A DNA stretch of 13,990 bases from Synura sp. LO234KE. Its lineage: Eukaryota > Sar > Synurophyceae > Synurales > Mallomonadaceae. The stretch is taken from positions 1 through 13,990 of the forward strand of contig VKHC01000271.1 of NCBI GenBank assembly GCA_015143735.1, in the 5' to 3' direction. The notes below the pieces were generated by a model that saw only the letters and a program-made list of their open reading frames with translations, was not told the DNA's origin and did not search any database. Positions 8,665 through 13,990 of the stretch are shown in pieces (the stretch's first letter is position 1; every line of letters begins with the position of its first letter). The position numbers and the translations under genes are program-made.

Positions 8665-8955
8665 TGTTGGAAATGATACTGATCGCTCTATCGATACCTC
8701 CGGTATTGCTAGTAATGACGATTGGTAGGATGACTCAAAGCAAGCCCGAAGTCAAAACTCTGATAAATTAATTAGAAATGATGATGGATACCCAAAATTG
8801 AATCTTCCTCATAGAATATTCGTAAATCAATTCCCCTACGCTTAAGTGGGAATATATCTCATGAAGACAAAGATTCATATCATTATCTTCGACATTCATA
8901 TCAAAATCACAAAAATGTAACCGATACTCGATCGTTTTCACACTACTGTCCAACA
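8665..8955 (-). repeat. 3' LTR
   Basis: It has 291 bp from TGTTGG to CCAACA and differs from the other LTR at 8782 (T against C at 13701), 8824 (A against G at 13743) and 8895 (T against C at 13814). The initiator-like start TCATTTCTAATT is intact here too. Confidence 0.95.
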
Positions 8956-8964
8956 CACCCCTGC
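8956..8964 (-). other. Polypurine tract
   Basis: The minus strand reads GCAGGGGTG immediately before the 3' LTR. A G-rich purine run abutting the 3' LTR is where RNase H leaves the primer for plus-strand DNA synthesis. It lies 19 bases after the stop codon of the pol frame. Confidence 0.7.
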
Positions 8965-8983
8965 GAGTACGGTCATTATTGCA

Positions 8984-11131
8984 TTAGGAGTAGCCCTTTT
9001 CTGCAAACTCTTCATCAGCACTGTCGGATTGTGATATATCTGGGCAATTTAGTAGTAACCCCCTCAAACGACGGAACTGCTTACCTTGAAGGGGCTTGGT
9101 CAGAACATCTGCAATCATGTCTTCGGTGGCGAGGTACTGCAAGTCGATGTCACCGGTTTCTATGCGATCCTTAATGAAGAAATATCTCGCGCTGATGTGA
9201 CGTGTCTTCTTGGAGGTAGATCGGCCTTTCTCTGCCATCGCCATTGTTGACAGGTTGTCTTGGTACAGAATAGCCGGTCCAATGACGTACCCTTGGTTAA
9301 GGACATAATCCCGTGCCCAGATGGTTATTCCTGCTCCCTCCGATAAACCAATAAGCTCAGCCTCAGTGGAGGACCGACTCACCAACTTTTGTTTTCCTGA
9401 GTGAACGTAAATATACCCATGACCCAGTGATATAGCAATGCCAGTGTGACTCTTCCCGTCGACGTGTACTCCGTATGAAGCGTCCACGTACGCATACACA
9501 CAAATTGGTTGCCTTAGTCTTAGTGTCAACTTCTTCTCTCGCGTTCCATTCACATATCTCAAGGATCTTTCAAGTTTCTGCCAATCATCTTCTCGGGGTG
9601 ATGCGATGCGCGAGGACAGAAAACTGATTGTTGGTAACATTTCTCCCCGGATACGTTTAGCGTAGAACAATAATTTGGCTACCCGAGAGTGAAACTTCTC
9701 TTTTCTCGTAATGTCAAGTAACGCACTGTTGAGGTCTACGCTGTATAGATGATCCGTAGCTGGACTAGAAGCGACACCCGTTACTTCGTATTCAGCGAGG
9801 AAATCATTCACGTACCCCTCCATCGAGACAGATACCTCCCCTAGTACGGAGAAATCCAATGTCATCCCGATGTATGAGTGCGTTGCTCCTCTACAAACTG
9901 TCGTTTCTTTGTAGATATTGTTCAGATCCAGTACTGTCGCGGTAAGCTCATACTCGTCCACAGATGTGATGAGTAAGTCATCGACATATACACACACAGT
10001 AATTTGGCTCTCTCCAGACATCTTGTTAAAAACGCATACGTCTTTTGGATTACAGATGAAATTTAACGACTTCAGTGATCCGGTGATATGCTCGTACCAT
10101 AGGAGTGCGCTTTGAATACATCCGTACATTGCTTTAAGTAGCCGAACTACTATAGTGCCATCCGGATTAATAAATGTGGCTCCTTCGGGGTCGAATTCCA
10201 ATAGAAAGGTGGTCACTCTCTTGTCCAGACGCACGTAGACACTCTCTCCGGACATCTCAGCATTCAAAAATGCGCCACTGATATCCATGGTCGATACGTG
10301 CCTCCCTTCATGTGCCGCCAGCACAGCAGATATGAACACAGATTCTAGTGAGACTGCAGGTGAAGACACTTCGCCGTAGAGAGACCGATCCATTTGATCA
10401 CCTCCGGCGACTAGTCGAGCTTTCAGCTTGTCAAACTGTCCATTGGGAAGGAACTTCTCTTTCAAAAATACACTTGAGCGTATTATAGACTTTTTCTGGC
10501 GGAGGTCTAGTGAGCCAATATCAATCACTTTCCAAACTTGTTTCGCTACCATTTGCTGTACCTCTGTCCGAATAGCCTGTAACGTGGGAACTTCTCCCAA
10601 TGCATCAATGGCTCGACGAACTGTGAGTCTAAATGCTTGTTTGTTGCGCCAAGATGTACGATTACGCCGGAGATTGTATCTCCCTTGCTCCACCCCTGCA
10701 TTTCTGGGTGGCTCCTCAAACCGAGCTTGTTCCACCCCTGTAATTGGCACTGGAGGTTCCGGTGGGACTCTGTCGCATTCCTCCATAATTTGATCGCCGT
10801 CCTCATCAAAGTTAAATTGTTTGGCGGTGTCGTTGGGATCCTCCACGTAGTCTGAAGCTAAGGTTTCGCGTTCGGGAGCTTCGTCATCGAGTTTCGCTAG
10901 TGAATCACCCCTGTAGTCGTCATCTGGTTGAAGACCTGATGTGAGACTAATACGGTTGGGTTCCAGATTAGACAGGGGGTGGGTTAGTTCGATCTTTGTT
11001 TCGCTTGTGTCGTCGTCGGGGAGCGATTGCTCACGGTATCGGAAATTGAGATCGGAAGCCTCATCGAGTAGGTTGATATTCTCAATGACTTCAGCAGGCA
11101 TTGGTAAGATTACAAGTTGATCTCGCTTCAC
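8984..11131 (-). CDS. pol: Copia Pol, C-terminal part: integrase tail, reverse transcriptase and RNase H
   Basis: This is 715 residues as an open frame from a GTG; it is really the in-frame continuation of the upstream gag-pol frame after the TAG at 11173. Residues 1-15 (KRDQLVILPMP) end the integrase tail. Residues 20-130 are an acidic linker, followed by GVEQARFEEPP and GVEQGRYNLRR, a short internal repeat. RT: KEKFLPNGQFDKLKARLVAGG (224-244), MDISGAFLNAEM with catalytic Asp 283, LLKAMYGCIQSALLWYE (332-347), and YVDD at 382-385 with Asp 384 and 385. RNase H: YVDASYGVH (Asp 550), SRSSTEAEL (Glu 590 and 592), YQDN (Asp 625), then KKTRHISARYFFIKDRI and VLTKPL. All catalytic residues that I can place are present. 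It copies element RNA to DNA inside Gag particles. It has no ATG of its own at the start, so expression needs the stop to be read through or repaired. Confidence 0.93.
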   Translation of the reverse strand: MKRDQLVILPMPAEVIENINLLDEASDLNFRYREQSLPDDDTSETKIELTHPLSNLEPNRISLTSGLQPDDDYRGDSLAKLDDEAPERETLASDYVEDPNDTAKQFNFDEDGDQIMEECDRVPPEPPVPITGVEQARFEEPPRNAGVEQGRYNLRRNRTSWRNKQAFRLTVRRAIDALGEVPTLQAIRTEVQQMVAKQVWKVIDIGSLDLRQKKSIIRSSVFLKEKFLPNGQFDKLKARLVAGGDQMDRSLYGEVSSPAVSLESVFISAVLAAHEGRHVSTMDISGAFLNAEMSGESVYVRLDKRVTTFLLEFDPEGATFINPDGTIVVRLLKAMYGCIQSALLWYEHITGSLKSLNFICNPKDVCVFNKMSGESQITVCVYVDDLLITSVDEYELTATVLDLNNIYKETTVCRGATHSYIGMTLDFSVLGEVSVSMEGYVNDFLAEYEVTGVASSPATDHLYSVDLNSALLDITRKEKFHSRVAKLLFYAKRIRGEMLPTISFLSSRIASPREDDWQKLERSLRYVNGTREKKLTLRLRQPICVYAYVDASYGVHVDGKSHTGIAISLGHGYIYVHSGKQKLVSRSSTEAELIGLSEGAGITIWARDYVLNQGYVIGPAILYQDNLSTMAMAEKGRSTSKKTRHISARYFFIKDRIETGDIDLQYLATEDMIADVLTKPLQGKQFRRLRGLLLNCPDISQSDSADEEFAEKGYS

Positions 11132-11170
11132 AATCTTACGCTTGTATAAGTCGTAGCACCAGACCGAGCC

Positions 11171-11173
11171 CTA
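11171..11173 (-). other. In-frame TAG inside the integrase tail
   Basis: The start (13537) and the downstream frame (11131) are 2406 bases apart, a multiple of three. The two long frames are therefore one reading of about 1517 codons with a single stop. The context is GNI-stop-GSVWCYDL. Related polyproteins, as I recall them, have a glutamine here (N-L-Q-G-S-V), so CAG to TAG by one transition would explain it. The next codon is GGC. Confidence 0.85.
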
Positions 11174-13537
11174 AATATTCCCTACTGGAGCGAGAGCTAT
11201 ACAACCGTGGGTTCGCGATGCCATAGAATTTTTTATGATGTTTGGTACCCTCGCTTGGATGTATTGTCCAAATTCAATACGGAGATCTCGCTTAAAGTCA
11301 AGCTTTCGTCCGAGTAATTGTTCGCGAGGTGATACGAAAAACCGGTCGGCAGTGCAGGGAAGAACGTTCAAGGTGAATACACAGAACAAAAGCAGCCACC
11401 ATATCCATTGCTTTGGCAGGGAATAAGGTAACGAATTGATATGGCAGCGACAGCGTTCTTTCAGCTGGCGAATTTTCCGTTCAACAATTGGGACGTGTTG
11501 CTCGGGGCCTGCCGGGTTGAATTTGAGCCCTTGCGTAGCAAGAATATCCACTATTGAGGACAAAGCGCCTTCACCATCGGAGTGTACTGTGGTCACCGTG
11601 AATCCATGAGCCGTTAGCACTCGTACTTGAGCTTCAAGACCAACACGGACAGCAGTTTCATGACGATTACCATGTAGGTCCGACACCTGTGTGAGATGGA
11701 GTGGCTCCGATACTGAGACCAAGAAAGGAAGACCATTCACGAACATAAGGTCAACATAAAGATCTTGTTGTACTCGTGCAGCGGGTATTCCGACTTCTGA
11801 ACTAATCGGTTCACTGACTTGCTGAACGGTTTTTCCTTTCAAAGATGCCAAATCTGGGCCATATACCTTAACAGCGCGTGTAAGATCCTTAGCGGTGACA
11901 GGACAGTTTATGATTGCACCCCTGTTGATTATGTTAACCGCGTCTTCGATAGAGGGATATCCCAGTCTCCGCAGAAATCCCTGTGCTTCACGGGCCTTTG
12001 TTAACTCCCTAGCGGTATAAGCGGACTCGTTGTCATTGACGGTAAGCACGAGTGATGTACACTTATTTCGCTTGTTCTTACTCCGAGGGGCTAGGTCTAA
12101 TACGAATAGGCCTAACTTTGCACTAAATACGTACTCACCACCCTCAGGATCAGTCACGGCGATGCTTGAGGAATCGTTCCAGGCGTAAAATTGGAGTGAC
12201 ATTGTTTCTGCGACTCTGAATGCTGACAAGATGTTACACAGCACGTCAGGAGTATAGTAGACTTCTCCGAATGCACCAAATATACCGGCGTGTAGTATAT
12301 GTATGGTGTCTCCTGCTGCGCCCTCAACTATGAGTTGGTCCTCGATGGGGAGTTCTCTTACGTTGGTAAGAAGGCCGAGGTTGTTGAACACATGAAGGTT
12401 CGAGCCGGTGTCTAACAGTATATCCGTGTCACATAAAGCGGATGAGCTACGCTCTTTGCCTCTCAAGACAGCCACAATTTTCTTCTCTGCGATTAATTTG
12501 CGCACCTTATCCTTGAAAGGACAAGCGTTGAACATGTGGGCTGTATCACCACAAACGAAGCATTCACGGTTACCTCGTCCTTTAATATCGTTGGTGTCGC
12601 TGGGCTTCTGATCATCTGAGATGATTGTATCGTTCCATTTCTGACCCTTTTGCCGGACTGCAAAAGCTACCGCAGTTCCTATTTCACTTGATGTATGTTG
12701 TCTTGCATGTTCAGATGGGTAGAAGTTGCTCACTTGTCGGTAGGCTAGTTGCAGTGTGTCCGGGGCTATGCGAATACCTTGGCGAATATCATTCTTTAGG
12801 TTGCGTCGCCATTCGGCGTAGCGCCCACTGTGCAGTCCTTCAACAAAATGTGCGACCTGAGACGCGACACACGGTATTTCTGGATGTTCAATCGCCCTAA
12901 GTCCTTCAATAGCCAACTCAAATCTACGCTTATACTCAGATAAACTTTCCTTTTCATCCTGAACTAGCCTCGCATAAACTGTGTATGCATAATCACGATC
13001 GAGGAATTCGTTTCCCGTTTGAGCAATAAGATGAGTCTCTTGAATCAAACGCCATAGTGCCAACGGGTCCATCCCTTGATAAACGTCTTCCCATGTATCC
13101 TGTTCACGCAGTTTCTCTAATGATGCTTTCGATAGCTGGCCATAAATTGTTGAGAACATTACGGTTTGAGCAGCAACTGCTTTCTCCATTAACTCTACTC
13201 TTCGCTTCCTAGAGTGATCATATTCAGCCCAATCGCTTACTGAACGCCTATTCTCTGCGTCAAACTCAACGTCAGGCTCCTCCACATCTTCGGGAGTCCA
13301 CAGCTCTCCGGATTGGATGAACAAGCCAATATCGCCATGTTTTTGTCCGAGGTACGTTGACATCTTCTCTTTAAAGTCAGCGTAGTTATTACCATGTCCC
13401 TCTTGGTAATATAAAACTGGAAGCTCCGGTATCAGGCCCTCCTCAACCAATTCCCCGGTGTCTCCATTGTCACGATTGCCAGCAGCTCGAGCTGACTTAC
13501 CCCCATGCTTCTGGAAGTAGTTGCGCCTAGGTCCCAT
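11171..13537 (-). CDS. gag-pol: Copia Gag-protease-integrase polyprotein, ended early by a TAG
   Basis: This is 788 residues from the ATG at 13537. Gag fills about 1-320, mostly alpha-helical and charged, with the worn DUF-like YKRRFELAIEGLRA stretch near 202-215. A CCHC knuckle follows: C326-x2-C329-x4-H334-x4-C339 (CFVCGDTAHMFNAC). The protease has ILLDTGSNLHVFNN with catalytic Asp 376 and DVLCNILSAFRV at 431-442. The pre-integrase region (511-570) keeps RLGYPS and LKGKT but has almost no His or Cys, so the usual HHCC zinc finger is missing. The integrase core has Asp 596 (LYVDLMFV), Asp 654 (VHSDGEGA) and Glu 686 (VERKIRQLKER). The tail, VSPREQLLGRK to ALAPVGNI, then meets TAG; the same frame goes on with GSVWCYDL and KIVKRDQ. 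This ATG is the first AUG downstream of the proposed transcript start at 13698, which supports it as the true start. Confidence 0.93.
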   Translation of the reverse strand: MGPRRNYFQKHGGKSARAAGNRDNGDTGELVEEGLIPELPVLYYQEGHGNNYADFKEKMSTYLGQKHGDIGLFIQSGELWTPEDVEEPDVEFDAENRRSVSDWAEYDHSRKRRVELMEKAVAAQTVMFSTIYGQLSKASLEKLREQDTWEDVYQGMDPLALWRLIQETHLIAQTGNEFLDRDYAYTVYARLVQDEKESLSEYKRRFELAIEGLRAIEHPEIPCVASQVAHFVEGLHSGRYAEWRRNLKNDIRQGIRIAPDTLQLAYRQVSNFYPSEHARQHTSSEIGTAVAFAVRQKGQKWNDTIISDDQKPSDTNDIKGRGNRECFVCGDTAHMFNACPFKDKVRKLIAEKKIVAVLRGKERSSSALCDTDILLDTGSNLHVFNNLGLLTNVRELPIEDQLIVEGAAGDTIHILHAGIFGAFGEVYYTPDVLCNILSAFRVAETMSLQFYAWNDSSSIAVTDPEGGEYVFSAKLGLFVLDLAPRSKNKRNKCTSLVLTVNDNESAYTARELTKAREAQGFLRRLGYPSIEDAVNIINRGAIINCPVTAKDLTRAVKVYGPDLASLKGKTVQQVSEPISSEVGIPAARVQQDLYVDLMFVNGLPFLVSVSEPLHLTQVSDLHGNRHETAVRVGLEAQVRVLTAHGFTVTTVHSDGEGALSSIVDILATQGLKFNPAGPEQHVPIVERKIRQLKERCRCHINSLPYSLPKQWIWWLLLFCVFTLNVLPCTADRFFVSPREQLLGRKLDFKRDLRIEFGQYIQARVPNIIKNSMASRTHGCIALAPVGNI

Positions 13538-13567
13538 CTCTCTGAGAAACTTTAGTGCAATAGAGTG

Positions 13568-13583
13568 ATTTCTAATTAATTTA
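13568..13583 (-). promoter_or_regulatory. Candidate self-priming primer-binding site
   Basis: Directly after the 5' LTR the minus strand reads TAAATTAATTAGAAAT. It does not begin with the TGG expected for a tRNA 3' end, and I see no match to an initiator-tRNA anticodon stem. It is the exact reverse complement of minus-strand bases 13698 down to 13683 inside the same LTR. With the last LTR base included, the match is 17 of 17, and it stops at both ends (13567 against 13699, 13585 against 13681). Part of the match is the palindromic AATTAATT, which lowers but does not remove its significance. Confidence 0.55.
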
Positions 13584-13874
13584 TGTTGGAAATGATACTG
13601 ATCGCTCTATCGATACCTCCGGTATTGCTAGTAATGACGATTGGTAGGATGACTCAAAGCAAGCCCGAAGTCAAAACTCTGATAAATTAATTAGAAATGA
13701 CGATGGATACCCAAAATTGAATCTTCCTCATAGAATATTCGTGAATCAATTCCCCTACGCTTAAGTGGGAATATATCTCATGAAGACAAAGATTCATATC
13801 ATTATCTTCGACACTCATATCAAAATCACAAAAATGTAACCGATACTCGATCGTTTTCACACTACTGTCCAACA
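13584..13874 (-). repeat. 5' LTR
   Basis: It has 291 bp from TGTTGG to CCAACA. If transcription starts at 13698, U3 is 176 bases (13874-13699) and R plus U5 is 115 bases (13698-13584). ATG triplets occur only in the U3 part on the transcribed strand. Confidence 0.95.
13689..13700 (-). promoter_or_regulatory. Initiator-type transcription start in the 5' LTR
   Basis: The minus strand reads TCATTTCTAATT at 13700-13689. The oomycete core promoter consensus is GCTCATTYYNCAWTTT; this matches TCATTYYNCAWTT over its first 12 positions except for A in place of the C. The A of TCA, the usual +1, is base 13698, exactly the base where complementarity to the primer-binding site begins. A weak TATATT lies about 75 bases upstream (13771-13775), too far to be a normal TATA box. 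From 13698 to the gag ATG there is a 161-base leader with no earlier ATG. Confidence 0.5.
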
Positions 13875-13879
13875 TTCCC
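13875..13879 (+). repeat. Target site duplication, right copy (TTCCC)
   Basis: This matches 8660-8664 exactly. Confidence 0.9.
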
Positions 13880-13990
13880 CCTATATAAATGGAAATGGTT
13901 TTGATGTGCGACAACTTAGTAGCCAGCTGTAAACTACTTGAGTAGATACACTTAAAAAATCGACAGGAATCGAACCATACATAACGACAA
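13880..13990. other. Right flank of the insertion, with a TATATAAA sequence
   Basis: TATATAAA lies at 13882-13889, three bases from the target duplication. No coding frame is visible in this short flank. A GGTTCGATTCC match to the Pol III B-box lies on the minus strand at 13976-13966, followed by a T-run (13959-13954). The bases around it do not form a tRNA T-stem. Confidence 0.35.

Larger units (their letters stand above)
8665..13874 (-). mobile_element. Complete Ty1/Copia LTR retrotransposon, 5210 bp, minus strand
   Basis: Two 291 bp direct LTRs with TGTTGG...CCAACA ends enclose a 4628 bp interior and are flanked by a TTCCC target duplication. The interior has a primer-binding candidate at the 5' LTR, one long gag-pol frame with protease, integrase, RT and RNase H in that order, and a polypurine tract at the 3' LTR. 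Integrase before RT makes this Ty1/Copia and not Ty3/Gypsy. The integrase type (no clear HHCC finger, QQDLYVDLMFV, VERKIRQLKER) resembles the CoDi-like Copia lineage of stramenopiles and other protists, by my recollection. The LTRs differ at 3 of 291 bases, all transitions, so the insertion is young. The interior is clearly richer in G and C than the surrounding DNA. One TAG at 11173-11171 breaks the frame. Confidence 0.95.

Noticed and set aside
11132-11170. Programmed frameshift between two Copia genes
   Set aside because: Both long frames are in the same phase (2406 bases apart); only one stop codon separates them.
13540-13583. Conventional tRNA primer-binding site after the 5' LTR
   Set aside because: There is no TGG-starting tRNA 3'-end complement and no initiator-tRNA anticodon-stem complement near the LTR. 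A TTAGAAATC stretch resembles the sense strand of a tRNA-Ser anticodon loop, which cannot act as a primer site.
13687-13874. Small protein encoded in the U3 part of the LTR (minus strand, also at 8768-8956)
   Set aside because: The frame has no ATG at its start, and all three LTR differences change the amino acid, which is what neutral sequence would show.
13966-13976. tRNA gene at the right edge, from a perfect B-box GGTTCGATTCC on the minus strand with a T-run after it
   Set aside because: The bases beside the loop allow only two pairs of the T-stem, and the 5' part lies outside the window. It may be chance or a SINE remnant.

Overview
The window reads as repeat-rich, AT-rich intergenic DNA of a microbial eukaryote. 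An oomycete (downy mildew or Phytophthora-like) is my best inference. The reasons are the style of the BED-finger hAT relics, a Copia polyprotein of the CoDi-like type (DTGS protease, integrase without the usual HHCC finger), and a match to the oomycete initiator consensus at the expected start of the Copia transcript. No bacterial-style operons, rRNA, complete tRNA or CRISPR array are visible. No intact host gene is visible; at most the last 34 codons of one may lie at the left edge.

Layout. 1-105: possible 3' end of a coding region with an acidic, proline-rich tail. 106-1800: AT-rich non-coding DNA with one short frameshifted coding relic on the minus strand (634-874). About 1800-4990: two decayed hAT transposase copies facing each other, forming a large imperfect palindrome. 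5215-5645: a CT-rich minisatellite of about 81 bp units that keeps several frames open by composition alone. 6045-6170: a cluster of AGCTATAG-type hairpins with a related copy at about 539-596. 6360-6840: an unidentified frameshifted relic. 7400-7680: a relic of the Helitron Rep domain. 7772-7839: a perfect 34 bp tandem duplication. 7840-8659: AT-rich DNA with nothing recognisable.

The main object is a complete Ty1/Copia LTR retrotransposon on the minus strand, 8665-13874 (5210 bp). It is bounded by a 5 bp target duplication, TTCCC, and has two 291 bp LTRs that differ at only three positions. Its one long frame (13537 down to 8984) encodes Gag with a CCHC knuckle, a DTGS protease, a DDE integrase, reverse transcriptase with YVDD, and RNase H. 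It is interrupted by a single in-frame TAG at 11173-11171 in the integrase tail. A polypurine tract precedes the 3' LTR.

The most interesting signal is at the primer-binding position. The 16 nt directly after the 5' LTR do not look like a tRNA complement. They are the exact reverse complement of an LTR segment that begins at the +1 A of an oomycete-type initiator. This is the geometry of Tf1-style self-priming, in which the transcript's own 5' end folds back and primes reverse transcription, and here it lies in a Copia element. With that start site the first AUG of the message is the gag AUG.
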